A stretch of DNA of 64,000 nucleotides from Tetracladium setigerum (GCA_031472005.1 PZJY01000010.1:868001-932000), one strand, 5' to 3'; positions 34,273 through 45,996 are shown, counted from the stretch's first letter. The notes: generated from the sequence alone by a model not told the origin. Numbers and translations: made by a program.

Positions 34273-35583
34273 ATGTCTTTCTCCAAGCTTTCTGCCCTTG
34301 CCGGCGTCCTCTCTCTCGCGTCCACCGTCGCTGCTCACGGTCACGTTACTGGTCTTACCGTTGACGGTACTTTCATCGGAGGATGGGAGCTCGCCTACGG
34401 TTACACCACCACCCCTCCAGCTGTTCCTGGATGGACCACCAAGGCTCTCGATAACGGTTTCGTTGCCCCATCTCTCTTCGGCACATCCGACATTGCTTGC
34501 CACTTGGGAGCCACTGCCGGTCAATCCTATGCCACCGTCGCTGCTGGTTCTTCCGTTGAAGTCAAGTGGGACACATGGCCAGAGTCTCACCACGGCCCTG
34601 TCATTGGTAAGATATAAACGACTGTCCAACATTGATACCAAGAATCACCTGCTAACACTTTCCTAGATGCTCTTGCCTCGTGCGGTGACGACTGCACAAC
34701 CGCAACTGCTGGTTCCCTTGAGTTCTTCGTTATCGCCAAGAAGGGTCTCATTGACGGTACTTCCGCTCCAGGTAAATGGGCTTCTGATGAGCTCATGGCC
34801 AACGGCAACACCTGGACTGTCACCATCCCAGCCGAACTCGCCCCAGGAAAGTATGTTCTCCGTCACGAGATCATTGCTCTCCACGGTGCTGGAGCCGCTG
34901 ATGGAGCTCAAAACTACCCACAATGCTTGAACCTCGAGGTTACCGGTTCCGGATCTCTCAAGCCCGCCGGTGTCACTGCCGACAAGTTCTACACCCCAAC
35001 CGACCCCGGTATCCTCGTCAGCATCTACGCTCCTCTCGGAGACTCCTATGTCATCCCAGGTCCAGCTGTCTTCTCCGGTGGTGATGCTTCCCCAGCTCCT
35101 CAACCAACATCCGCTGCTGCCCCAGTCGCCTCTGCCACTGCCACCACTGCACCAGTTGCCTCTTCCGCATCTGAGGAGTACCCAGTTGTCACCGCTGCCC
35201 CAACTGTCATCAGCCCACCATACACCAACGGCACGATCCCAACTTCCACCAAGAAGTCCGCTTGCAAGTCCAAGACCACCACTGCCGCTGCTCTCCCAAC
35301 CTCCGCCACCCCTGTTGATGAGGAGTACCCATCTGGAGACCCATCTACCCCAGTTGTTACTGTTGTCCCAACTCCTCTCGCTACCGGCACCCCAACCAGC
35401 CCAACCACTCCAATCTCCAGCTCCCCAGTTGACTCCGCCCCATCTGAGGAACTCGCCGCTGGTACCACTCTCTCCTCCGTCCTCTCATGGCTCTCAAGCT
35501 TCTTCACTGCCCACAAGGACACCGTCTACACTGGTGCCAGCACCTTGAGCAAGCGCACCCACGCCCGTGCCATGCGATTGTAG
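34273..35583 (+). CDS. AA9 lytic polysaccharide monooxygenase (secreted)
   Basis: Exons 34273-34606 and 34667-35583 give 416 residues. The signal peptide MSFSKLSALAGVLSLASTVAA ends right before HGHVTG, so the mature N-terminus is the copper-binding His1 (residue 22). The second histidine is in ESHHGPVI, and the axial Tyr region is NYPQCLNLEV. These are the AA9 histidine-brace features; the family cleaves cellulose or other beta-glucans oxidatively outside the cell. The catalytic module ends near residue 245. A long Ser/Thr/Pro/Ala-rich extension follows, with a short Cys/Lys patch, and the protein ends SKRTHARAMRL. There is no CBM1 and no clear GPI signal. Very biased codon use (GCC, ACC, TCC, CCA) suggests high expression. 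Confidence 0.9.
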
Positions 35584-37700
35584 ATTTCCACCTACACTTC
35601 ACAGTCCGGCGTCGAGGAAGGGGATGAGAGGGAGATGAAGAAGAAGAAGAAAAAGTCATGAAAAGTGCGAGTGATGATGAAACCACACAACCACAAACCA
35701 TAGATTCTTGTATATATTTACGCGATGATGTTCGTTTCTCTTGTACATTTAACACAATTGCATAGACAAACATGTATGATGAGCGAAGAGCTTGCTCTCC
35801 TCACAACGATTATGGAGATAGATTCAATGATATGAATATATTATTCCTACTTAAAAATACCTTCTTGCCTCTGCTCTCTTGATATGCGATTGTCTCTTGT
35901 GATATGCTTGTGTTTCTTTTCTGACGTTAAGTCCAATAATCTATTGAAATCTGAATTTGACTTGCCAACATGTATGCCTTCAGAAATCGATTGACCGCAA
36001 TGAAAAATTAGCAATTCGTTGTTTCTCGGAACATGATTGCTCGAAGGCTTCGTCATGAATCTCCGTACAGAACAACTAGTAAGTCTCTTGTGATTTGACC
36101 AGTCACTTCGCATGGTAGCATGCTGGCTCGACAGCTGATTCGACGCCAATCATCCACTGGTTGTTTCCTCTCATACCGGAACTATTGCTTTACATTTGGA
36201 GCGAGAAGAAGCATTTCTCATTGAAGCTTCATAGGTCGTCCAGCAGCACTTAATAATCCAGCCTGCCTTGCACTACGATACCAGCCGTTGAATGAGAAGT
36301 CCACAACCGCCATTTCCATCCTTTAAGTAAAGCGAAAGCCAATACAAAAAACTGTATTTCCACCGCATGAAGTGCCGCATGCGCTTACAAACTGCCGATT
36401 GCATATGCCTTCACTCTTCTTGTGCCTCGTCCAAGCTCTTCATCTCTTCCATTCCCCAACATTCCAAATTGTGACTCAAAACCCAGATCAAATTCCAAGA
36501 ATGCGTCTTTCTGACATCCTGTAGTTGAGATTATGCTGCTTAACAATTTGAATACACGATAGTGGGATCCGTCGGTCTTTAAGTCTCGATTAGTAAATTG
36601 CTCAGAGGGTTTAAGACTTTAAATTCCGCCGTGCTCCTCCGCCGGGGCCCGGTTCGACTATGGAAAATACCCCGTTTATTTTGGGAGCTTCAATGTAAGA
36701 TCTTACTTGGCAACAGAAATCAATGAGATGGACGGATATGGATTGGCTTTTATCTTTGGCCTTTACACGTGGGCTTTCCAATCAAGTATGCCTGGCATGT
36801 GCAGCTGCGGTTATGTGAGGTGCATGGTGAGTGACTGTTGTCATATTTTGGTGGTCTTCGATTCCATTGGTTTGGTACAGTAATACAACGAGTAGAACTT
36901 TCACGTTTTGCATGTGTTTTCTCCCCTAACTCACGATATCTTTCTACGTGATTGGATTTCTCGAAATTTTTGAATAATTGCGGTGAGAAATACGTGGCCA
37001 ATTTAGTATGCCGATGGAAGAGAGGTGTTTTCAGATTCTCACGCTCTTTGCCTACTGTACTTTTCACATGCGCGAGAAAAATACTTTCAAAACTCTGTCG
37101 TTAGCTCCTCATCAGTCTTGCTTCTCCTATGAGCAGAGTCCGAGCTTATCATAGGGTTTTCCGACTAATATCAGTAATCATTTTGGAAACGCAGAATCGC
37201 AGTTAGCCCAATCGCGTTGCGGACATAATTGATAATACCGACGTCATAATGTTGCATTATTCAGCAAGCCTACTTATGTGTTGCCAAGTCAACACGTCTG
37301 TGATTCGCTAACGGGACCATTCCCCCAATTGCTTACCACACCTCAAACCCCGAGCGAAAGCTTACCTCCATGTCCAAGTCTCGATTTGGGGTGTGCTGAA
37401 TGATATGGAGTTTAGAAGAGTGAGTTTTTCGGATTTAGCTGTGCTCGGCAGCTTTGTCAGGGGTGATGACTTATTGTGATTGCATGGAGATGAAACGCCA
37501 TTCTATGCCGTTCAGACAGAGGACAGAGGTGGTATATAACAATTAGTAGTTCCCAGTTGGTGCAATTCTTTATTATCATCCCCATCTTCCAACTCATCGT
37601 CTGTTGTGCTCGCTTCGAAGTATACCCATTGCAAACCTCGCTTCACGCTTGGCTCAACAACACCAACCACAACCACAACCACATCAACAACTACAACCAA
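35584..37700. other. 2.1-kb intergenic region
   Basis: No supportable gene. A GGTTCGA string at 36651-36657 was checked for a tRNA and rejected. The last 150 bases (from about 37557) stay open in frame with the MFS gene but have no ATG, and are probably its leader (CAACAACACCAACCACAACC). Confidence 0.5.
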
Positions 37701-39518
37701 ATGGCGGACATTATCAGAGAGGCTCCTTTGGGTCAGATTCTCCGGTTCATAACTGGTAACAGAATACTTCAATACCCCGAGGAACGGCCAGATTTCGAAT
37801 TACCGTCAACATACACAACCCTCCTGAACTCGGCAAAATCACAAGGCCCACGCCCCACAAGAAGTCGAAAATCTAGTGATTCAAGCATTCCAGCACGATC
37901 TGATATCGAGAGCAACAATGGGGAGAGAAATCTTGATCTTGAGAAGAAGGAAACAGCGGCAGATCCGAGCCCATACGAAGATGCACATTTGACGAGGACG
38001 AAAAGTCGTTTGGACACTACCCCTTACACCAACGAACGACTCGGAGTTGAAGCCGAACTCGCCATAGAGCGTACACAAACGAAACCTATAGTTCCAGTCA
38101 AGACTTCCGATGGCCATGTTCTGGTGGATTGGTACACAACCGATGACCCCGCCAATCCCCAAAATTGGTCGAACGGCAAACGTGCTTTGGTTTCAATCAT
38201 CATTTGTGTCTATACCTTTGTTGTCTACACTGGAAGCGCCATTTACACGTCTTCCACTGAAGGAGTAATTCATAAGTTTGGGGTTTCGCCTACAGACGCA
38301 GCACTTCCTCTCTCACTGTATGTGCTCGCTTACGGCATTGGTCCCCTTCTCTGGGCACCCTTGAGCGAAATCCCTATCATCGGTCGCTCTCCTGTCTACG
38401 CAGTTACTATGGGTCTATTCACCATTCTTTCCCTACCTACAGCAATGGTCAATAACTTCGCTGGTCTTCTCGTCCTCCGATTCTTGCAAGGTTTCTTCGG
38501 CTCGCCTTGTCTCGCTAACGGCGCAGCTACCATGCAAGACATGTATTCACTTCTCCACCTCCCCTATGCGCTCACAGCCTGGGTTGCAGCAGCATACTGT
38601 GGTCCAGCATTAGGTCCATTGCTCTCGGGCTTTGCAGTTACAGCCAAAGGCTGGAGATGGTCGCTGTGGGAAATTTTGTGGGCGGCCGGGCCAATTTTCA
38701 TCTTGATGATGCTTCTCCTCCCCGAAACCAGCACACCTAATATTCTCCTTCGCCGTGCCGAGCGACTACGTAAACTCACAGGCGACGCTCGCTTAAAGTC
38801 GCAATCCGAAATTGACCAAAAGAACATCAAGCCCTCCGCCATCGTCGTCGAAGCCCTCGTCAAGCCCATGGAGATCACGATCAAAGATCCAGCCATTCTT
38901 TTCGTCAATCTCTACACTGCGATCATATACGGGATCTATTATTCATTTTTTGAGGTGTTCCCCCTGGTATATCCTGTCTATTACGGGTTTTCTTTGGGAA
39001 TGATTGGTGTTGTGTTCACCTGTATCCTCATTTCTTGCCTCATCGGAATGGCCGTCTACATCGGCTACCTCCACTACCTTCTCATCCCCGACATTCTCAA
39101 GAACGGTCTGCGTGCACAAGAATCTCGTCTGGTTCCTGCTCTGTTTGCTTGTTTTGGTCCAACAATCGGTCTCTTCCTCTTTGGGTGGACTGCGAGACCA
39201 GACATCCACTGGATCGTCCCAACTATCGGTATCACCATTTACGGAGCGTCAGTGTTCATCGTTATGCAATGTATCTTCGTCTACGTCCCTCTCTCATATC
39301 CGCAATACGCCGCTTCGTTGTTCGCTGGGAATGATTTCCTGAGAAGTGCCTTCGCTTGTGGCAGTATTCTGTTTGGACGACCTTTGTTCATTAATTTGGG
39401 CGTTGGAAAGGGTGTCAGTGTTCTTGGTGGATTGAGTGTCATTGGTATTATTGGCATGTTTGTGCTTTATATCTTTGGTGCCAAGTTGAGAAGTCGTTCT
39501 AAGTTTGCCACCGCCTAA
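37701..39518 (+). CDS. MFS multidrug transporter, DHA1 (FLU1/MDR1-like)
   Basis: Intronless, 605 residues from ATG 37701 (context ACCAAATGG). A cytosolic N-terminal tail of about 150 residues is followed by the WYTTDDPANPQNWSNGKR box that precedes TM1 in fungal DHA1 drug/H+ antiporters. Twelve hydrophobic segments can be laid out, with LSLYVLAYGIGPLLWAPLSE (motif in TM2 region), RFLQGFFGSPCLANGAATMQDM (TM4) and the central loop around residues 380-430. It likely exports toxins or fungicides at the plasma membrane; the substrate cannot be told from sequence. Confidence 0.88.
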   Translation: MADIIREAPLGQILRFITGNRILQYPEERPDFELPSTYTTLLNSAKSQGPRPTRSRKSSDSSIPARSDIESNNGERNLDLEKKETAADPSPYEDAHLTRTKSRLDTTPYTNERLGVEAELAIERTQTKPIVPVKTSDGHVLVDWYTTDDPANPQNWSNGKRALVSIIICVYTFVVYTGSAIYTSSTEGVIHKFGVSPTDAALPLSLYVLAYGIGPLLWAPLSEIPIIGRSPVYAVTMGLFTILSLPTAMVNNFAGLLVLRFLQGFFGSPCLANGAATMQDMYSLLHLPYALTAWVAAAYCGPALGPLLSGFAVTAKGWRWSLWEILWAAGPIFILMMLLLPETSTPNILLRRAERLRKLTGDARLKSQSEIDQKNIKPSAIVVEALVKPMEITIKDPAILFVNLYTAIIYGIYYSFFEVFPLVYPVYYGFSLGMIGVVFTCILISCLIGMAVYIGYLHYLLIPDILKNGLRAQESRLVPALFACFGPTIGLFLFGWTARPDIHWIVPTIGITIYGASVFIVMQCIFVYVPLSYPQYAASLFAGNDFLRSAFACGSILFGRPLFINLGVGKGVSVLGGLSVIGIIGMFVLYIFGAKLRSRSKFATA

Positions 39519-40136
39519 ATTGGTTGGACTGTAAGGGGGAGGTTGATGATACCGAGGAAGTAATGAAGAATCGAAAGAACGGAAAGGAGTTCTTGAGTGG
39601 GTATGAAATAGACAAACGGGTAATAAGGTTGGAGTTTGGGATGGGAGTTATTTGTGGGTGAGGAATACTTTGTTTGTTCTGTTTTTGGCGAGCGAAAATA
39701 GGTACAGATTACGTAGCGAGTATTAGAAAGGTAATAAAAAGAAGCTCAAAGATAGTTCTCTTTAGTTCCAGGTTGGCTATCCTGGTGAGGAATACTAAGC
39801 TCTTCTGTGTATATTTTTAATTTTGGTAGGGAGTGACAGACCTAAATTGAGGTAGACGAGATTCATCTTTTCCACAAAAATACTGTTACATATAGTGTGC
39901 TAAACCCAAATTATTCATCACAGTCATACCATATACTTTGCTATTTAAAACATATGCAATGCATGAAAAATATCCCAGCCTCGGGACTAGTCATTTACCG
40001 TCAACTCTTACTAGTTCGCGTCCCGCATCAGTTCCATCATAACCAAGGAAAAGCGATCGGGGTATCCAAATCCAATGCAACTCAATCACCCAATTTATAC
40101 AGCAATTCATGTGAAGTCAAAATAATCATCAATCAA
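39519..40136. other. Convergent spacer, MFS and Cys-containing membrane protein
   Basis: A 618-base AT-rich convergent spacer with TATTTTTAATTTTGG and AATAAAAAG near 39735-39830 that suit 3' end formation. No gene. Confidence 0.45.
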
Positions 40137-41101
40137 CTACGCCCCCACTAACACTGCTGAAGCAGACCCAAGACCCTGCGTCAAGTTCGGCATATATTGC
40201 TGAAACGACGTTGACAACTTCGACCAGCAAAACTTCCGTTCAGGCAAAGTCGTCGCCACACCAGGAATATTGACAGCCCAAGAAACAGCAACACATTTGT
40301 TATCTCCTGGATTTGCCTCGTTCCATTCTATGCATGTATCCACGCAGGCGCGCAGCGAAGGCGTGAACACTGGATCTCCGAGATCTATTTTTCGTCCGCT
40401 TATGCCAATGATGTTAGTGTCGCAGATTGTGATGAATGTGCTACTGCCGGAGGTGATGAGCGTGCCGTTAGATTGGGGACAGCCGGCATCGTCGGGGGTT
40501 TCAGTAGATGTTGAGGATGGTGATGAGGTTGTGCTTGTGCGTGTGCTTGTGTCTGTTGAAGATTTCGTGGCTTCTGGAGTATTCGAGGTATTTGAAGTGG
40601 CGTCTGTCAACGGTGTTGGGCTTGGTTCTTGAGGACTACTTTCATTTGTTGTCGTCTGTGAATCACTCCCAGAGCTTTAGGTTGCAGATCAATATATTAG
40701 CTAACTGTACATCTAATTATAAAGTCTACGACTAAAGAAAGGAATATTGCAAAGATTGGAAGGGGATGTTAGCTAGGTAGCTATGTACCTTTTACTATTC
40801 TTCGCGGCTAAGGCCCCTCCCACTCCCCCACCAACAGCACCCCCGACAACAAGAACGGCAATTACAAGCACGAGCCAGAATACCACCGCACTGAGGCCAC
40901 AGATCCTCTTTCCCTTGCCGGTGTCATCTTTGTCATTGTCGTGGTATTCTCCTGCGGTTGAATGAATTGCTTCGTTCCCTGAATAGGCCGCTTCTAATCC
41001 GTCGCCTGGGAGAACCTGTTTTTGTTGTTGGTCCCGGGTATATTGCGCTGGGGGGAGTAGGCGACTTCGAGCCCCGAATAGTGTCGTGGCTGCGAAGCCA
41101 T
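40137..41101 (-). CDS. Single-pass membrane protein with Cys-rich ectodomain, one frame break
   Basis: Exon 1 is 40789-41101 (ATG at 41101, MASQPRHYSGLEVAYSP), exon 2 is 40137-40674 (AAAG acceptor). The N-terminal HYSGLEV motif, the EAAYSGNEAIHSTAGEY segment, KGKRICGLSAVVFWLVLVIA and a Gly/Val-rich TM (VVGGAVGGGVGG) are the layout of a common fungal single-TM family. The outside part is Ser/Thr-rich, then has cysteines in CVDTCIEWNE, KCVAVSW and KFCWSKLS, perhaps a PAN/apple-like fold. Frame is lost at a run of six G on the plus strand (41050-41055): one more base would give SPPAQYTRD and QVLPGDGLEAAYSG. With that base all junctions close to about 283 residues. Function unknown; cell-surface binding is a guess. 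Confidence 0.7.
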
Positions 41102-42135
41102 GAGAGGAAGAGAAAGAGAATACAGCAAACAGACAAAACGGAAAAATAACCAGAGAAAATGAAATGAAATGAAGCAGGGAAGGAGAACATTAGATGTTAA
41201 ACTCGAGCCAAGCTGTTGGCCCGTCAAAATGAGGCACAGCAGAGAAACTGTAGCCGCTGCTGCTTCGCCTTGATATAAACCCTGTTTGAGATGTACAATG
41301 GCCTGATTGGTTGTAAGCAATCTCAAAAGCAGGGGAAAGGGTTGTTGACATCTTGATGTTGTTGGTGTTTCAAAGCGACCTAAGCGAATATGGAGGTGCA
41401 GCGGCAGCGGCTACCTCAAGACTTACTTACGTACAGTATGGCTATGGCCTGTCTCAGTAACCTACCTAAATAACCATGAGAACAACCCTCTATTGGATCT
41501 TATATAAGGCTTCCAAAATGTTAATCCAACTAGTAAAGGCATCTTGCTCTTCAATGCTTCTATTGTTTTAAACCTATGTACCCAAGTCAAGATTCCGACG
41601 ACAATACCGCATGGCATCCACGTGACTGGAGGTTGTCCCTCGCATGGCCAACGCATCTGCCACCCCTCACCCTTTGCTCTCCTCGAACACAGAAGCAAGT
41701 CTCAAACTCAGCATACCTAGGATCACAACATACGACAAGAAAACCTAGCTCCAAGTCACCAAAAAACCCAGGATTAGATCTTAACCCTAGAACCAGATCT
41801 TAATCCCAGGACAACGTCTCAAACCCGGAACCAGATCTCAAGCCCAGAACAAGGACGCTGCCTAAAAACCTACAAAGAACCTAGAAGTCAGGAAAACTAG
41901 AACCAGAAACCACAAATAGGAATTGGATCCAAGTTGTGACATCCAAAAAGAAAGCCTAGGAATAAAATTCAGAATCCAGAATCCAGAACAAGATCTCGAA
42001 CTACAACATGCACGAAAAACAACCTTCGCCCTAAACCTCACAAAACAATGCAAGATTGGGTTTTCAAGTTCATTACATATTCCCAAGAAACAAATTGAAT
42101 GCAATTCAAATATCCAGACTTAATTCATCCGCATT
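41102..42135. other. Intergenic, divergent, with tandem repeats
   Basis: A 1-kb divergent intergenic region between the membrane protein and the P450. The part from 41690 on is A/C-rich and carries a degenerate tandem repeat, listed separately. No gene seen. Confidence 0.5.
41767..41851. repeat. Degenerate 18-20 bp tandem repeat
   Basis: Four to five units begin with CCCAGG, CCCTAGAA, CCCAGGACA, CCCGGAA and CCCAGAA and share the core CCAGATCTTAA or CCAGATCTCAA. The last unit is partial. Related AGAATCCAGAACAAGATCTC sequence recurs near 41975-41998. The array lies 285-370 bases upstream of the P450 start. Confidence 0.7.
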
Positions 42136-43781
42136 ATGGTACTTCTCATCCTCTTTCTCGCCTTTGCGACCCTTGCCTATCTCACATATACGTTACTATT
42201 CCCCTCTTCTCCTCTACCATCCCCTCCGCCCATTTCACCTCCCCATACTCTTCCCTCTGGCTCAACCACCTCCGCCGCAACGGCAAAACTGGCGTCAATA
42301 TTCTCGTTCCCTCCACAATCGCCTGGGACCTATCATCCGACTCTCCCCCACCGAAATCTCTCTCTCCGGACTCTCAGCTCTTCGAACAATCTATTCGGGA
42401 AATTTCCGCAAGAATGAATTCTATCACCAATTCGCAAATTATGATGGAACGAGGAATTTGGTGAGTATGGTAGCTGACCAAGAGCACTCTGCGAGAAAGA
42501 AGATATTGAGTCCTGTCTATTCGAAGAGCTTCATTCAAGGGTCGGCGGAAATTCGGTTGTTTTCGACGAAGTTGATTTTTGAGAGGTTGGCACCGGTTTT
42601 GAGAGGCGCTTTGGGAAAAGAGGGCGAGGAATGGGCTGATCTGAATGCGTATGCTTTGAATCAAGCGTTAGGGGCCGATTTTACTTCGGCATTTTTGATG
42701 GGCATGGAAAGTTGCACTGGGTTCATCCAGAATCACAATGCTTGCCAGGAATTTATGGGGATGTGGAAAATCAAAAGTAATGAACTACCCGGTCATGAAG
42801 CTGCTACCCAACAACTTGAGGAGTTTGTGTTGGGTCTGATCCGGAAGACAATATGCGGAAATGTGGATGATGGGAATGGAGTCATACGCTCTCAACTTGA
42901 GAATCATCTGGTATCCCAGAGGGAGAAAAACGATACTATCAATGATACTGGTGCCCCCAGCAGCAAAATGAAGAAGACACCAAAGCCCTCGCTTCGGAAA
43001 TCTTTGATAACTTAATCGCCGGCATCGAGACCGCTCGCATCACCCTCACATACATTCAGTACCAATTATCACTCCCACAGAACACTTCACTCCAAAATTC
43101 TCTCCGCGCCGAACTGCGAACGCTAGATCCACCCATTACGCTCGCGGCCTCTGGTCACACCACCCCAGAAAGTCTTCCAACATCCAGGCAAATCGATGCT
43201 CTTCCATTACTCGAAGCCATCCTCAAAGAAACACTGCGAGCTTACCCCGCCTCACCAGCTCCACTTCCTCGATTGGTACCCGCGGGAGGGACGTCACTTT
43301 ACGGATTCAAAATCCCGGCTGGGACGGTGGTGGGGATAAGCAGTCATGTCCTTCATCGGAATGAGTCTATCTTTGAGAATGCGGATGAATGGGTGCCACA
43401 GCGGTGGCTGGTGAGAGAAGGAAAGGAAGTGGGGGAGGAAGAAAAGAGGATTAGAGAGATGAATAGGTATTTCTGGGCGTTTGGGAGTGGTGCCAGAATG
43501 TGTATTGGAAGTCATTATGCAGTTTTTAGTAAGATTCCTTCTCATTTGTCGAGTCCCATCATTCTCTCAAGCAATACTATCACTTTTGATTGGGCTACTG
43601 TAAATTTTCTGAGAGAAGCTAATATTCCGTGTGTCACTTAGTGTTAAAAATTATTACAGTAGCTCTGTATACGTCTTTCGAAACGAAGATTGTAGATGCG
43701 GAAGGGATCGAGCAAGAAGATGCGTTTCTTGCTGGTCCCGTGGGCGAGAAATTGGTTTTGGGCATTAGAGCTGTTGGATGA
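42136..43781 (+). pseudogene. Cytochrome P450, three frame breaks
   Basis: Exon 1 is 42136-43528, exon 2 is 43660-43781. An N-terminal anchor (MVLLILFLAFATLAYLTY) is followed by PSAHFTSPYSSLWLNHL, RLGPIIRLSPTEISLSGLSAL, EIFDNLIAGIETARITLTYI (I-helix region), LEAILKETLRAYPASPAPLPR (ExxR) and the heme loop FGSGARMCIGSHYAVF. The reading frame changes at three places: 42201-42204 (C4), 42285-42288 (A4) and 42954-42958 (C5). One extra base at each would give one 505-residue P450, and the intron then closes in frame. Either this is a decaying gene or the homopolymers are under-called. P450 family and substrate are not assignable; the PYSSLW and GPIVRLSP-like motifs resemble fungal secondary-metabolism enzymes. 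Confidence 0.75.
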
Positions 43782-44477
43782 GGTGAGAGAATTAATTGAT
43801 AGAAGAATAATCACATTTCAAAAGATGTGATCTGATGGGCTATCTCTTCTTTAAAACTACAATACACGTCCGAGGAGATCTCAGAGCGCGGACTTGCGTT
43901 CAATAAGACTCAAAATTGGAGTTACTTTCTATGACTGCAGTGGTCTCTTTCATTTCCCTTCTGACAAACTTTCCATCAATGTCGACATAGCTCCTGTAAG
44001 TAGCCACTGTCGTTAAAAGTACATTATTTATACAGCTCCCTCACAACAATCCCTTTTTAAAGTTCTGAGTTCCAGCGCCGATAACAATTAAAAAAAAGAA
44101 ATCCCTCTTTTGTAAGAAAATGCAGACTTGCTGTCTCAGATTAGTATTCCAAATATTCCAAACTCCCTTTCCGGCCGTAAACTGTGCTGTGCTATAAGAC
44201 TATATGGCACATCCTAATCCATCCATCCTGTCCAAATCAATGCTGTCATGTGTGACAAACATTTAAACCTCATGCGCCTAAATATAAGTAAATGGGTATC
44301 CCTTTTTTCCCCTTGTCCTTGACTTTTGTTGCTTTTTGTCAACTCCATAGTCGAAGACCTTCACGCCGGAAGGTTGTACGTATTGCGTATGACAGTTGAA
44401 TCGTATACATATTTGTGTGTATTTCTTTTTGTTCGAATATTACGAGTGTTGTGCTTTGGGTGGGGGAATTTTGCCCC
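43782..44477. other. Convergent spacer, P450 and rhodopsin-domain gene
   Basis: A 696-base AT-rich spacer between convergent genes; no supportable gene. Confidence 0.5.
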
Positions 44478-45996
44478 TCAGCGTTGCGTTGCGTTGTTGT
44501 ACTCGCTTCCGGAGTTCGCTGTATGGACTGCACTCCTCTCCCCGAGAAGCTGTAGATCTCCTTCCACGTCCTCTTCCATATCCCTCGTTCTCCTCACTAC
44601 CCTTGCCTCGGACGCTTCGCCAAAAGTTTCGCGTTCCCCATTGCCAGGTCCGTTCCAAACTCTACTCAACCTTGCCGAAATCCTCTTCGCTCCATCTGGC
44701 CTGCCCTCTAGCACAGTCCCATCTTCTCCAGGTGGACTCCGATTCATGTGATTTTGATCAACACGCGTCATTAGTTCGTAGCTCTCGCCGCTTTTGCCAC
44801 TCTTTCCACTGCCGATTGTGGTCGTGGTAATGATGCGTCCAGCGTTAGGATCAACAACGTAGCCAACCCCGCCGGTGGTAAAACCTTCAATGAAGGCTTT
44901 CAGGCATGGGATTGTGGCGGACATGAGGTCGTAGGCGAGGAGGACTTCTTGGATGATGATGTAGGGTGCACTGGACATGGTGTGGAGATTGGGATTGGGA
45001 ATATCATCATTCGCGGAGGAGAAGTATATGAGGTAAAGAATCGAAAGGGGCATGATGCTGAATTTGTGAGTAAGGATCATTAGAGAAGAACAGGGAGAGT
45101 CTATGAAATTGTCGAAGGTACACGTATGATACACGCATAAAAAGAAGAAAGAAGAGGATAGACTTACGCCAAACGACAGAAAAAGGCTGACACAACCAGG
45201 CACTTTGACTTAAGGGCAATGTCGAATGAGTATAGAAATAAAGGACACAAGGAAAATAACCAAAATTCGGTAATGATTTCCGTCAACATCACCCCTTGTA
45301 TTCTCCCAACCAAATGTGGGCATTTTCCGTTCATGGTCAGATAAAGAGGGGAACAGTCGACGGTAAGAGTGATGGTAGCGGCAAACCCCATGCTGCAACC
45401 CAGAGCATAGTTGCGTCGATAATCAAAAGCTTGCGAGCGCTTTCGTGCTGGAAAAGACGTCGAAGTATTACCAGAACTGATAATTTGGACAAGGAGAGGG
45501 CCGGCATCAACAGACTTCCAGATGCGAAAGTTGCCTAGACATCTGGCTGTGAGTACAATTATACAACATACTCACGGACTACACGTTCCCAGACGAACAG
45601 GTTGTTGTATCTTACCTTTGCCATCACATTCTGGTCATCAGCTGACACTATCGCCAGAGTTTTTCCCAGGCCATGCTTCAGCGCAACGAATATTGCGGCC
45701 CATTGTCCCAATGCCACGAGCTGGATAACAGAAAACAAGCACGGATCAGAAATTGTTTCCCGCGTCTCAGTGCGCTCGGGGATGCGGAGAGAGAGGGGCA
45801 GCTTGCTTACATGGGAAGCAATGATAATTGCATCGTCAAGACTCCATCGTTTCCACTTGACCAGAAAGATTCGCACAGCAAGCACGAGAACCGTGAAGAT
45901 GAGTGAGAGAAGGGCTGCGATAATAATAGGCGCCGAGTTGTCGTCGGCAGTGACAACTGCAAAGCGATTGCCCGTCGGTGGGCCAAAATCGGCCAT
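44478..45996 (-). CDS. Fungal rhodopsin-domain (PTH11-like) membrane protein, one frame break
   Basis: Exons 45811-45996, 45616-45720, 45168-45534 and 44478-45057. The protein has seven likely TM segments: APIIIAALLSLIFTVLVLAVR, then KRWSLDDAIIIA, LVALGQWAAIFVALKHGLGK, LSLSKLSVLVILRRLF, IIDATMLWVAAWGFAATITL, IITEFWLFSLCPLF and the segment before IPCLKAFIEGF. WSLDDxxI, ALGQW, HGLGK and SKLSVL are hallmarks of the fungal rhodopsin-like family that includes Pth11-type receptors; no CFEM is present. In exon 3 the frame changes at a C4 run (45386-45389 plus strand, GGGG in the gene) between VAAW and FAATI; with one more base the model closes at about 412 residues. Ligand unknown. Confidence 0.75.

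Noticed and set aside
36640..36660. GGTTCGA string suggesting a tRNA T-loop
   Set aside because: No matching acceptor stem, D arm or anticodon arm upstream on this strand.
41779..41788. TTAACCCTAG resembling telomere repeat
   Set aside because: A single copy inside the degenerate tandem array; no TTAGGG run, so not an interstitial telomere.
43294..43545. Leftward frame opposite the P450 heme region
   Set aside because: Antisense of a well-supported P450 exon.
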